In this document: positions 58,101 to 64,000 of the stretch, piece after piece
Layout: every line of letters starts with the position of its first letter
How positions within the stretch are numbered: the first letter of the stretch is position 1
Origin: Acanthaster planci
Lineage: Eukaryota; Echinodermata; Asteroidea; Valvatida; Acanthasteridae
Length of the DNA stretch: 64,000 bases
Reading direction: 5' to 3'
Assembly (NCBI RefSeq): GCF_001949145.1
Contig: NW_019091546.1
Coordinates: 308,795-372,794, forward strand
The notes under the pieces: model-generated
Seen by the model: the letters and a program-made list of their open reading frames with translations, nothing else
The model's database searches: none
What the model was told of the DNA's origin: nothing
Made by a program: the position numbers and the translations under genes

Positions 58101-60668
58101 TAAAATAAAAAAATTTTGTTGAACAGTTCTCCACTTGCATGTACACGTAGAGGACATTCTCATCAAAACTCGAACCTTTGGTTGCTTGTCTTCCGGCCTT
58201 CCCTCGGTTAACTAGAGATTATGAACAATCTGCCCTGAGTCAAAGTGCGCCCTCACCGGCAAAGGGGAGACACCTGGGCTTGTGTGCTCACGTGCTGCAT
58301 CTGAAATACCATACTGGTATACCGGTACATGTACAAACAGAAATCCATTTGATGTACATGTACCTACGAACAGCGTGACAGAATGCACACGAACCTATGC
58401 ATGCGCACGTCGAGTTCCCATCAAAGGACGGTCATTACTTTGGAACAACACTCCCCCTCTTGTTTCTACCGGTACTTCAAGCAGGTAACGGGCGACATTG
58501 TTGACAGAAGTTTACTCAGTGCGATCACTCAGTACATTCTGCTTTCCTCGCAGATGCACTTGACTTTGAGGGATTAGACATGGACCGCTATGCACTGCAA
58601 TTGGTAGCTCTCAAGAATCTGATGGACGACAGTAACGCCCCTCCTGTGAGTAGAGATGAATCGCAGGTTTTTTTCCTAGTGATCTGTAGCCTCAAAGTGT
58701 GATTAGTCTGGTAGATTTTCATAAAGTTTGTCAATTATTCTACTTGAGCAGAATCCTGGTGATGCCCCTGCGCATCTCGTTTTTTCTGGGACTTCACATC
58801 AGACGACCTTGGTGGACCATGCAATCAAGAGGGGATGCGTGCCCATACGTTAACAAAAAGGGCCCATTCATTTGCGCATGTACATTTACATGTACATGTA
58901 TGTGCATTGCAGCAGTGTGGGATGAGCAGTTTGCCAGGAAGCCGTACTCTAGCATGTCTAGGATTGTTGATCTCAGAGGAAATTAGGGTTCCATGGGTAC
59001 TGACTATCACTCTCCTCTTATCCCCCATCACAGGACAAAGTACTGGCAGCCCTGTGCAGGCACATTGATGCATCAGCCCCGCTGGTGGAGGCCTTCGCAG
59101 TAGACGCCACTGACACCACTCTCTTATCCTACACAGCTGAGAGGGTAGGCCATTAACGTGGGCGATTGCACTAAATTGTTGTGCAGCAACTGTGGGAAAC
59201 AGTTGGCAGATTTTTAGTCGTAGGCTGCACACTGGAAACTTGAAAGGACCTCTGCCCTGATGACACCACACTTTCTTCATGCATGTGCTTTCCTATGGTG
59301 CTCAGTGGACCATGGGCCCCGACTGGCTCCACAGGAAAGTGAACGATGTAAACAAAGTGTGATGTCATCAGTACAAGGCCTATTATTCCTGATGTCTGAT
59401 TCTCCAGGTAGATGAAGCATTAGTGTATTTGACTCTTGGTTTTAATAAATCCCCTCTTCCTTCCTTTGGAAGGAAAGCCCAGATCCATCATCAAGTTGTC
59501 TACTGACATTCTTTCGAATGAGAATTGGATATGCCAGCCTCGATTTTGTTGACCGTAAACTTGAATGGCATGTCCATGGCAACCACTTGGTGGCGCACTT
59601 TACTTTGAATCTTCAGCATTGCCTAAAGAAAGTTGTTTCTCGTCAATCCCTGGCAGCTCTAGATCGCAGGGTTTGGCTCTTTTTTTTTTAAATAAAAAAT
59701 GTAAGAGGGCCTGACATTTTGATTTTGCCAAAGTTTTTTCCAGAGGCAAAGGGGAAATCTTTCTTGGAAGTTTGTTGCCTTTTTTAGAGGCTCTGCTGGT
59801 ACTAAAACATCAGGTCCTGTATTGTTTTTCATTTACATAATTGAGGTCGCTGTAGCCAACTACAGCATAGCACTTTGCAGCATTTATGTGTTGTACATTT
59901 CTGTTACTTATTCGTTTTTTAAGTGATCAACATTTATCGGTAGTACTATACATGTACATGTAAATGGGTTCCCTATTGAGGTGAAACAAGGGTACCAGGG
60001 TACATGTGAGAGAAGTCTGTCTTCAAAACTCAAAACAGAACAAAACGCAAATGTGAAAACGTATCCTTACTGACTCTGCCTACTACTAAAAAGCTTGGCA
60101 GCAACCGTCAGACTAATCTTATGTGAGCATTGCATAATTTTATTATTAAATATCCCTGCCAAGAACCTTTCAAAGCCTTCTACCGTTTTTCCTCAAGTTA
60201 GCAAGTAATTTTGTAAAGTCACCCACTGGTTCCTTTATGGAAATGTTTTCTGAGATCCTGGGCCAGGTACTTTAGTATCTCATCCAGTGCCTAGCCCTAG
60301 ATTATCTTGTTACCGGAGCCAATGTTATGGATCTCCTGGATGCCAAAATGTACCCAGAAAAGTACCTGTAATGACTGCCTTTGCAAAACCAGGTTATCAC
60401 TTCTTAAAGCAAAATTTGTGCTGGGTTTGATTGAATGCAGAAAACTCGTTCGACCCGTTTTGTGGAGCAAGCCGAGACGTACCTGGACAAGTACATCTTC
60501 ATCTCCAACCTGAAGAAGACGCGGGGCCGCAAGTGCAGCCTTTTTCAACGGCTCTACAAAGTGGTGGCCACCACGCAGAACGAGGTCTGCCTGTTCCCCC
60601 AGGAGACGGACACAGAGCTGTGTAAACGGATAGCGCTGTTCATGGCAGAGGAGCGCACGGGCTATTAA
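21975..60668 (+). CDS. Adenylate-kinase-like protein, N-terminally acylated, predicted pseudokinase (8 exons, 415 aa)
   Basis: Eight exons join in perfect phase (1248 nt including stop). Residues 1-7 MGCGNSS form an N-myristoylation signal (Gly2, Ser6) with Cys3 available for palmitoylation, as in vertebrate AK1-beta. Then LVVFVFGGPGSKKG (46-58) is an adenylate kinase first strand and P-loop, followed by HMYGFRALIAEDLI (66-79), SLEWILDLI (111-119), HIIDIMPN (131-138), FALNLAIPEEKVIKQI (about 167-182), and a final helix pair near SSGRLVTVDVACGV. These align in order with AK1. Key residues are altered: GSGKGT is GSKKGR, the AMP-site T and R are Ala75 and Leu80, and GYPR is IMPN. The C-terminal 160 residues (acidic helix 273-303, ETYLDKYIFISNLKKTRGRK, C-terminal LCKRIALFMAEERTGY) match no family I know. 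Inference: a membrane-anchored, catalytically weak or dead nucleotide-binding protein. Confidence 0.85.
22361..22436 (+). mobile_element. tRNA-Ala-derived pseudogene or SINE head
   Basis: It shows a box A-like TAGATCAATAGG, an anticodon-region match GAATGCTTGCATGAG, and a perfect box B GGTTCAAACCC. The ends CCCCATTG and CAATGG can pair as a degenerate acceptor stem. The D arm is damaged, so it is not a functional tRNA. A T-rich tract follows. Confidence 0.55.
22791..22827. repeat. Perfect 13-bp hairpin
   Basis: Arms CACAGAATTAAAC (22791-22803) and GTTTAATTCTGTG (22815-22827) with an 11-nt loop. Confidence 0.7.
23324..23397. repeat. Long imperfect hairpin (about 35-bp arms)
   Basis: CCAGAACTGTGGGGTCCGAC pairs with a right arm whose reverse complement reads CCAGAACTGTGGGGCCCGAC. 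Pairing continues inward as TCCACTCCGCTC against TCTGCTCTGCTC. All differences I see are transitions. The structure could be a foldback MITE or a precursor-like RNA hairpin. Confidence 0.65.
23760..23955 (+). repeat. Cluster of degenerate ACAACTCGTACC motifs
   Basis: At least six variants of (A/T)CAACT(T/C)GTAC(C) spaced irregularly by 15-50 bp, between two TACATGTAC motifs. Reads like a decayed minisatellite. Confidence 0.6.
24547..24686. mobile_element. MITE family 2, copy C with TTA target duplication
   Basis: 140 bp, ends AGCCCTGTTTGTTTCACATG and, on the other strand, GGGCCTGTTTGTTTCGCACA. TTA lies at both 24544-24546 and 24687-24689. The best-preserved copy of the family. Confidence 0.88.
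26790..27240. repeat. Dense cluster of ACATGTACATGT palindromes
   Basis: At least ten runs of the 6-bp palindrome ACATGT in tandem pairs or triples, e.g. ATCATGTACATGTACATGTA at about 27081. The motif is self-complementary and recurs throughout 24-60 kb. Confidence 0.9.
27319..27910 (+). mobile_element. MITE family 5, copy A (592 bp)
   Basis: Termini TTTAAAGGAACCAGGAAAC and, on the opposite strand, TTTAAAGGAACCAGGAAATG. Internal blocks TTGCACTGATTTGTGCA, CATGAGC, ATCCAAGGCACT and TCCTGGATTTAC are shared in inverse order and strand with 52747-53355. No coding capacity. Confidence 0.82.
28681..28909 (+). repeat. 24-bp minisatellite made from the ACATGT palindrome
   Basis: Nine full and one partial copies of ACATGTACATGTAC + TTAATGGACT, almost identical. 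As 24 is a multiple of three, both strands appear open over the array. These ORFs are artefacts. Confidence 0.97.
29040..29590. repeat. Second dense ACATGT-palindrome cluster
   Basis: Runs such as CATACATGTACATGTACATG near 29172 and 29497 alternate with single ACATGT units. No gene was seen. Confidence 0.85.
31705..31812 (-). repeat. Dispersed repeat family 9, copy B
   Basis: Inverse copy of 13632-13712: on the minus strand GGACAAAGGGAACTGGGCCT, then TTGTAACAAAAGACCGTACT, then GTAACAAAAGACC and GCTGGG. Confidence 0.65.
32949..33109 (+). CDS. Adenylate-kinase-like exon 2 (degenerate P-loop)
   Basis: 161 nt, residues 51-104. Acceptor is cccttcag, donor CTCAAG followed by gtacag. GGPGSKKGR replaces the canonical GGPGSGKGT. 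The P-loop lysine (Lys57) is kept, but the preceding Gly and the following Thr are lost. Confidence 0.92.
33250..33508. mobile_element. MITE family 4 (GGGCCCAATTTC ends, 259 bp)
   Basis: Left GGGCCCAATTTCATGGCGCC, right reverse complement GGGCCCAATTTCGTGGCACT. Subterminal CTTACTG/TTCTGCG motifs recur on both sides. An ACATGTACAT tract sits in its middle. A single copy in the window. Confidence 0.8.
33628..33770 (+). mobile_element. SINE family A, 5' fragment
   Basis: tRNA-like head with box B GGGTTCGAATCCC, then GTGGATTGGGTTTCCTGTCC and CCTGATCCCGCCGGGGGTTT. It matches the heads of the copies at 37491-37768 (minus) and 61795-62066 (plus). Confidence 0.7.
34381..34622 (+). mobile_element. MITE family 1, copy B (242 bp)
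   Basis: Ends AGGCCATTTTCCAGTACTCA and, on the other strand, AGGCCATTTCCAATACTCAA. The interior is the inverse of 4416-4664. Confidence 0.82.
36721..37090 (+). mobile_element. SINE family B, full-length (tRNA-derived, (TTA)n tail)
   Basis: Box A-like TGGCCTAGTGGTTAGG, box B GGTTCGAATCC, then a conserved body with GGGCAAGTCACTTTACCCC and CCTGTGAGGGCAGATATGG, and a 3' end ATGGCGCTTTACAGATGC with a TTATTATTATTATTA tail at about 37073-37088. Fits a Pol III SINE mobilised by a LINE with a similar 3' end. Confidence 0.8.
37491..37768 (-). mobile_element. SINE family A, nearly full-length
   Basis: On the minus strand: box A-like TTGGCGTGGTGG, box B GGGGTTCGAATCCCGG, ACATGTGGATTGGGTTTTCA, GGGGTTTTCCTCCCACCTCT, TCTCTACAGGTTTCTTCAGG, GCTTTTGAGGAATCCTTAG and a 3' ACCAGAAAT. 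Same order at 61795-62066. Confidence 0.85.
38214..38247. repeat. (AAAT)n microsatellite
   Basis: About eight AAAT units with one imperfection. Confidence 0.9.
38765..38985 (+). repeat. Dispersed repeat family 7, copy B
   Basis: Blocks GAGTTGAAGTGCCCCTCCCC, TTTTCCAAGTGGGCTCTTGC, AAGACCATACTTTAAGG, and TCTTTTGTTCCGCTCGGAGC near the 3' end. Shared in order with 47515-47752 and, in part, 12288-12400. Confidence 0.65.
39119..39192. mobile_element. MITE family 2, internally deleted copy E
   Basis: 74 bp only: AGCCTATTTGTTTCTGGTTG on the left and AGGAACAAACAGGCCC on the right, followed by TTA. Confidence 0.7.
40791..40885 (+). other. Candidate alternative first exon or orphan small ORF with GC box
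   Basis: A GC-rich island in a palindrome-free stretch: GGCCCCGCCC (GC box) at 40791-40800, GTGCCATGGC start context at 40811, 25 codons starting MAKRARSSGQ, and a perfect donor GGCAG followed by gtaagt after 40885 in phase 0. That phase is compatible with exon 3 at 52193. If unspliced, the frame continues to 40996 (61 codons). No homology was recognised. Low confidence. Confidence 0.25.
42537..42655 (-). repeat. Dispersed repeat family 8, copy A
   Basis: Minus strand: GGAGTGAGGGCGCATATCAT, GAGTCACTTTGCACCTCCA, TCGAAAGGGCCTATCAATG. The order is shared with 45187-45310. A short piece (TATGGGTCTGAGGGTGTGTC) recurs near 46650. Confidence 0.65.
43521..43573. repeat. Poly-C tract
   Basis: About 50 bases, almost all C, with interspersed A/G (CCACCCCCGCCCCGCC). 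G-quadruplex potential on the minus strand. Confidence 0.9.
45187..45310 (+). repeat. Dispersed repeat family 8, copy B
   Basis: GGGAGTGAGGGCACACTTCA, GAGTCACTTCGCATCTCCA, TCGAAAGGGCCTATTG: the inverse of 42537-42655. Confidence 0.65.
45544..45822 (+). mobile_element. MITE family 3, copy A (about 279 bp)
   Basis: Ends TAGTGTGGAC on the left and, reversed on the right, TAGTGTGGGC. Nearly identical over its length to 47930-48199 in the opposite orientation. A 92-codon frame from 45556 is open in both copies. Confidence 0.85.
47515..47752 (+). repeat. Dispersed repeat family 7, copy C
   Basis: AAGCTGAAGCGCACCCCTAA, AAGTGGGTTCTTGCATGCG, TACGCAAAGACCATAC, and CTCTTTTGTTCTGCTCGGAG near the 3' end. 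It combines the parts seen in copies A and B. Confidence 0.65.
47930..48199 (-). mobile_element. MITE family 3, copy B (about 270 bp)
   Basis: Inverse partner of 45544-45822, 2.1 kb away, differing mostly by scattered substitutions and small indels. A 90-codon minus-strand frame at 47915-48187 is preserved with respect to copy A. Confidence 0.85.
48890..49110. repeat. Dense cluster of TACGTGTAC / ACATGTAC variants
   Basis: Alternating TACGTGTAC, TACATGTAC and GTACATGTG motifs in tight spacing. No gene. Confidence 0.8.
49124..49243. repeat. Nested double hairpin (120 bp foldback)
   Basis: Outer arms 49124-49152 and 49215-49243 pair at 27 of 29 positions (AGAAATTAGGGGTCC core). Inner arms 49171-49184 (GTCCCTGTTACATC) and 49191-49204 pair at 13 of 14 with a 6-nt loop. 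A foldback MITE is most likely. Confidence 0.85.
50722..50992. mobile_element. Likely non-autonomous transposon with CAGAGGCGGATCCAGG-type ends
   Basis: Left CAGGCATGGATCCAGG, right reverse complement CAGAGGCGGATCCAGG (12 of 16 identical). A terminus of this type also appears near 20557-20572 (CTGGATACGCCCCTGG). No clear target duplication. Confidence 0.5.
52193..52366 (+). CDS. Adenylate-kinase-like exon 3
   Basis: 174 nt, residues 105-162, phase 0 to 0. Acceptor is catccccag, donor AAAAGG followed by gtaaga. It encodes the helix SLEWILDLIGNEIE and HIIDIMPNLRFLLR, in the position of LIDGYPR of active kinases. Confidence 0.93.
52721..52748. repeat. Perfect 12-bp-arm palindrome abutting a MITE end
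   Basis: AATGGCATATTG and CAATATGCCATT with a 4-nt loop. The right arm overlaps the end of the family 5 element. Confidence 0.75.
52747..53355 (-). mobile_element. MITE family 5, copy B (about 609 bp)
   Basis: Ends TTAAAGGAACCATGCAGTG and, on the opposite strand, ATTAAAGGGGCCATGTAACA. On the minus strand it shares with 27319-27910 TTTGCAT...CATGAGC, ATCCAAGGCACTGAAAT, TTGCACTGATTTGTGCA and TTCCTGGATTTAC. Confidence 0.8.
54194..54345. mobile_element. MITE family 2, copy D
   Basis: AGAGCCTGTTTCTTCCCAAT on the left and, reversed on the right, GGGCCTGTTCATAACAAATG, followed by TTA. Interior GATCAATGATCCATCATTGG fits the family. An ACATGTACAATGTAC tract lies inside. Confidence 0.8.
54578..54715 (+). 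CDS. Adenylate-kinase-like exon 4
   Basis: 138 nt, residues 163-208. Acceptor is gtttgcag, donor ACGCAG followed by gttaga. NVFALNLAIPEEKVIKQI corresponds to the core strand and helix before the LID (AK1: LLLYVDAGPETMTKRL). The LID arginines are not evident in the polar stretch that follows. Confidence 0.92.
54974..55166 (+). CDS. Adenylate-kinase-like exon 5
   Basis: 193 nt, residues 209-272 plus one base. Acceptor is cttgcag, donor GCTTTTG followed by gtgagt. FLHYFASSGRLVTVDVACGV matches the last AK1 helix and strand (IAFYEKRGIVRKVNAEGSV). It ends the recognisable kinase fold. Confidence 0.93.
55167..58553 (+). other. Intron 5 of the adenylate-kinase-like gene
   Basis: 3.4 kb with the 1183-bp hAT-like element (56479-57661), scattered ACATGT motifs and AT-rich sequence. 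The short intron 4 (54716-54973) has nothing of note. Confidence 0.7.
56479..57661. mobile_element. hAT-like non-autonomous element (1183 bp) with target duplication
   Basis: Ends TAGGGTTGTTGATTT and, on the opposite strand, TAGGGCTGGCTGATTT. Multiple GATTTAAATCA repeats lie near both ends. It is flanked by TTTTAATAC (56470-56478) and TTTTAGTAC (57662-57670), an 8-9-bp duplication with one mismatch. No transposase frame. Confidence 0.85.
58554..58645 (+). CDS. Adenylate-kinase-like exon 6
   Basis: 92 nt, residues 273-303. Acceptor is cctcgcag, donor CCTCCT followed by gtgagt. Encodes DALDFEGLDMDRYALQLVAL, an acidic amphipathic helix of unknown family. Confidence 0.88.
59034..59144 (+). CDS. 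Adenylate-kinase-like exon 7
   Basis: 111 nt, residues 304-340, phase 0 to 0. Acceptor is catcacag, donor GAGAGG followed by gtaggc. Encodes DKVLAALCRHIDASAPLVEA and a following strand-like segment. The 388-nt intron 6 precedes it. Confidence 0.9.
59145..60440 (+). other. Intron 7 of the adenylate-kinase-like gene
   Basis: 1.3 kb, AT-rich. Nothing recognised. Confidence 0.7.
60441..60668 (+). CDS. Adenylate-kinase-like exon 8 (stop)
   Basis: 228 nt including TAA at 60666-60668, residues 341-415. Acceptor is gaatgcag. The start is basic (KTRSTRF), followed by YLDKYIFISNLKKTRGRKCS and a C-terminal helix. GC-rich third positions contrast with the flanks, as expected for real coding sequence. 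Confidence 0.92.
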   Translation, partial: KTRSTRFVEQAETYLDKYIFISNLKKTRGRKCSLFQRLYKVVATTQNEVCLFPQETDTELCKRIALFMAEERTGY

Positions 60669-61258
60669 CCAGATCCCACCCGTTGGACCCGAACTCACCC
60701 AAACAAATTGAAACAAAGAAAGAAACACTTTTCTGCCTGGTGCACTCTTGGAAGCTGTCTGCATGGATTTATTGTTGCATTTACTGGTGTGCTTTTATTG
60801 CACCCTTCTGCACACACGGTCATGTTGTTACTGCTCAGACCCACAAAGGAAGGCATGAAGTTGGGAATTCAGATCCTGCCTTAATCGCTCGCTAGGCGGA
60901 CAAACGTTGGCGCTTTGATGCTAGGATCCTTATGTCAGAAGTGAAATTGGGCAGTGGGATGAATCGTTCAGCTTGAGTGGCAGCTAAAAGAGCGTTAGTG
61001 ATTTCAACGATGCAAACGAGTCACTGTGTGCACATCAGCCATGTCAGCGGGAATGGATCTTTCTTGGCGTATGGTGGAATTGGCAAACAAGCCCCTGGTC
61101 ATCTATACTGCTCCTGTACACCTGCCTTACCAGAAATCCACTAGGAAGTTTTTGAAGCCTTTTCTGGATGGCAAAGAGTAGAGCCCAGCCTGTTTCTCCG
61201 CATTCAACTGGATGCCCTTTCATCATACAGAGAACGTGACATTGAATCTACTGGAGAG

Positions 61259-61660
61259 TGGACCTTTCCCATGAAATATGCAAATTTGACTGGCGCATGC
61301 GCGCTACTACCACTGGTTGGCAAGTGCGGCCGTCAACGCTGTTGGTAGCATAGGCGAGCTGCTGGTAACCATAACCTGGAGGGTTGACGGTCAATCAAAA
61401 TCATATTACAGCCTTTGCCCGATACTTGAGCACACTTTTCTCGAAACTAGGTGAAGTTTTTAGTGTCCTGAGGTTGGAAAGTAACAACTCCTCGTCTTTG
61501 GCACTCATGTCAAACTATACTAGTTCAGAAACGGCGATAGTGACGCACGCATGGAGATTTGTATTGTTACGTCATACATGTAGGTTTAAGCAACTTTGCC
61601 AACCAGTGGTAGTAATACGCATGTGACGGCCTTATTTGCATATTTCATGGGAAAGGTCCA
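61259..61660. mobile_element. Long-TIR MITE (402 bp)
   Basis: About 65-bp inverted ends: both strands begin TGGACCTTTCCCATGAAATA, then TGCAAAT, and later ACTACCACTGGTTGGCAA. The TIRs are roughly 75-80% alike by eye. No target duplication recognised and no transposase. Confidence 0.85.
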
Positions 61661-61794
61661 TTAAGAAGTTTCCTAACCAAACACATCTGGAGAGAGAGTG
61701 CTGATTGGCGTGTTCAATTACTTTCCTCGCGCTTACCCATGGTGTTTGCCATAGGTGTTAAGAAGGGCATGAGCAGTATGTGGTAATAAGCAAC

Positions 61795-62066
61795 TGATTA
61801 CGAGGAGTCCAGTTGGGGTAATGGTTCTTTCCTCGCCTTTTATCTGCGTGGCCCGGGTTCAATTGCCCATTCGCTCCACAGGTGAATTGGGTTTTCAGTC
61901 CTTATCTGATTTCGTGGATTACCGGTATATCCAGGATAGTCCCTTGGGGTTTTCCTCTCACTTCTAAAACTATAACTTCTTCTCATTGTCTCCTCTCTAC
62001 AGGCTTCTTTAGGCTTGCGAGCTACTGTGCCTAGGGTGCTTTTGAGGAATCCTTGGTTTTACTACC
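61795..62066 (+). mobile_element. SINE family A, full-length
   Basis: tRNA-like head with a decayed box B (GGGTTCAATTGCCC), then GAATTGGGTTTTCAGTCC, GGGGTTTTCCTCTCACTTCT, CTCTCTACAGGCTTCTTTAG, GCTTTTGAGGAATCCTTGG and ACCAGAAAT. Same order as 37491-37768. Confidence 0.82.
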
Positions 62067-64000
62067 AGAAATAATTGATAGTAATGTTGGGTTATTTGAG
62101 GTGCCTAGCTAGGCCTAGAGGTCATTTGAAGATCACCTTTGCAAAATCATTTTCAACTGTCGAAAGCAATGGACATCCACATCATCATGTGTCTGGTCTC
62201 TCTTTTACAGAACTTACTTGGCTATTTGCTTTGGTTTTTGGGGTACTCCCCAAAGTAACCAACTTGGCTGATTGGCAACTTTGGCAGTTGACTTTGTATG
62301 AGTATTAGGTGGGGGAAGTAATTGAACACATTGGACAATGAAGGTACTAAGACTGGTGAATCATCGAATCTCCAAAATGGTGGTGTGCACTTTGACCTTG
62401 TAAGGCCTAGCCCAAAAGTTGTGGCTGCGGCTGGAAATGGTACACTTGCCTATGGAGGCCACTAGCCTTGTGACTGCTGCACCTCCCTACTGGCACATGT
62501 GTCACTCCAAGCCATAGCATTCTATTGGAACATAGGCTGAGTCTTTACCATGTAATCATAGGACTGGTCGCAGACATGGTGGACAGCGCTCTGTGTGTCC
62601 GACCCACAAGTTTTAGGGAAGGGCAGTGATGGAGTATGGGCATGTGCATATTTCATTAGAGCAGTTCTGCAAAAGTGCTCAAAGTGCAGAATCTTGCTAA
62701 GCAAAACCAGGTTACCAGCCAACGGTTACCTGCCAGCGGTTACCACTTACCGGCCAAAGCATCATACAAAGTGTATTACTTGAGACTGGTTCACCACTCA
62801 TTCTTTGCTCGGCACAGAAATTCTGCCCAGCAGTGTTTGAGACATTGGGCCATGTTTGCAAGCACACCTGTCCAAAGCGGTAAAGAGTATACTGTGCCGG
62901 TATGTGTTTCTTTCTTTATGCAGCAGAGTGTGTGCCGTTGATGTAGTTCTTTTGTGGGGTCCAGTCATTAGCATGAGGGTTATCCTACGTACTCTGGAAG
63001 AGCAAGATTTGTTTTTTCTGCTTTTATTGGGAGGGGAGTGTGCCTTCTGGGTTGAAAAGTTTGGTCCATCTTTGGGAAACACTTCCGCAATGGGAGTAGG
63101 ATCGAGTGGGTCGTCAGAAGTGCCAAAACCGTTTTCTGGTGTTGGGCTACACGTGAAGATTGTTAACGGTCACTAAGCAATATAGAGTGTGCGGCATGAG
63201 GAACGCGCGCAAAAAATGAGAGTAAAAGGTTGAAGCAGGAGATTTTTTTAAAACTTGCATGTATGTGTGCTACAAAGCTTCTGTGATAAGGTTGTACAAT
63301 TCTATCACTCCGAAAGGACTGGGTGGAAAGTGAGACTTTTTACGTGTAAATGCGACCCTCACTCAATTTCTGAGATAGCCACTTGGCAGTAGCTCCCTAT
63401 GTTAATGCCTGATTCTGTCTGTAGTCTGCTCAGAATCCCCCCCCATTGGCTTTTATGCAAGAAATGATGGGAATCGGCTTTGATGAAAGAGATCCATTGA
63501 AAATAGACTAATGCTTTTCTGCACATTTGATGCATTACTTTGTTAAATTACATTTACGAATTGTTGGTTATTCAACCGTTTGACTTGCCTAATGAATCCA
63601 AACTGACCCACTGAAATATTCTCAATAGGTCATTGCAAATAGTGAATGTTGCATTGTATTTGAAAGTTTTTCCATAGTTTGATTCATTTTTAAACTTGTA
63701 TTCTGCATGCACTGCGTGAAAGACTTTGTGAATGACTTTGTGAATTTTACAATGTAGCATTTCAAACTCTTCTGATGTAATTTTTGGAGAATTCTACAAT
63801 TTTTTTTAACCAAGGAAAGAATGTACATATTTCATTGCGTGATAAATGTTTCAAACAATAGCAAGTATAATACGCTGTAAAATTCTGTTATCTCGGGTAG
63901 GAGTCATACTTGTAGGTAGGGATTTTTGCCAAGTTCGAGTTTGTTCTCATGCAGTAAATTTATCATGTTCAAGCTTTAATATTGACTAAAAAGAGAGACA

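Larger units (their letters stand above)
60669..64000. other. 3' flank of the adenylate-kinase-like gene
   Basis: Presumably begins with the 3' UTR. I saw no canonical AATAAA soon after the stop. It contains the 402-bp long-TIR element (61259-61660) and a SINE (61795-62066). From about 62.1 kb to the end I see no gene or element. Confidence 0.6.

Noticed and set aside
62856-63176. 106-codon ORF in the right flank
   Set aside because: No recognised domain, no supporting splice signals, and AT/GC composition like its surroundings.

Overview
This is a window of invertebrate nuclear DNA. It has multi-exon genes with GT-AG introns, large AT-rich introns, many small non-autonomous DNA transposons and tRNA-derived SINEs. 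Three protein-coding genes were assembled exon by exon from splice signals, reading phase and family conservation. The gene content and the flood of ACATGTACATGT / TACCGGTA palindromes best suit a marine invertebrate deuterostome, perhaps an echinoderm. That taxonomic guess is an inference of low to moderate confidence. There is one ambiguous base at 14894.

Left region (1-5536, minus strand): the 5' part of a class C GPCR of the GABA-B receptor type. Exon 1 carries the signal peptide and the start of the Venus-flytrap domain. Exon 2 (138-278) continues the same lobe, and the gene runs off the left edge. The intron between them appears to use a GC-AG splice pair. Head-to-head with it, 2.85 kb away, starts the tRNA (cytosine-5) methyltransferase gene TRDMT1/DNMT2 (8387-19530, plus strand). 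It has ten exons, an intact 553-codon reading frame and all catalytic motifs. Its target-recognition region is enlarged by about 160 residues relative to human. Introns 2 and 5 hold 40-bp and 32-bp minisatellites.

Right region (21975-60668, plus strand): an eight-exon gene for a 415-residue adenylate-kinase-like protein. Its N terminus begins MGCGNS (predicted myristoylation plus palmitoylation). The Walker A loop and nucleotide-binding positions are degenerate, so it looks like a membrane-tethered pseudokinase with an unrecognised C-terminal half. This is the most novel object in the window. Intron 1 is 10.8 kb and intron 2 is 19.1 kb. Intron 2 is packed with ACATGT palindromes, SINEs and MITEs, with a few cleaner blocks that could be enhancers or alternative promoters.

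Mobile DNA: I define several repeat families from copies inside the window. They include a Harbinger-like 140-bp MITE with TTA duplications, a 245-bp MITE, a 280-bp inverted pair, a 600-bp pair, a hAT-like 1.18-kb element with a visible target duplication, a long-TIR 402-bp element, and at least two tRNA-derived SINE families. The three genes show no sign of working together. Their adjacency is simply chromosomal.
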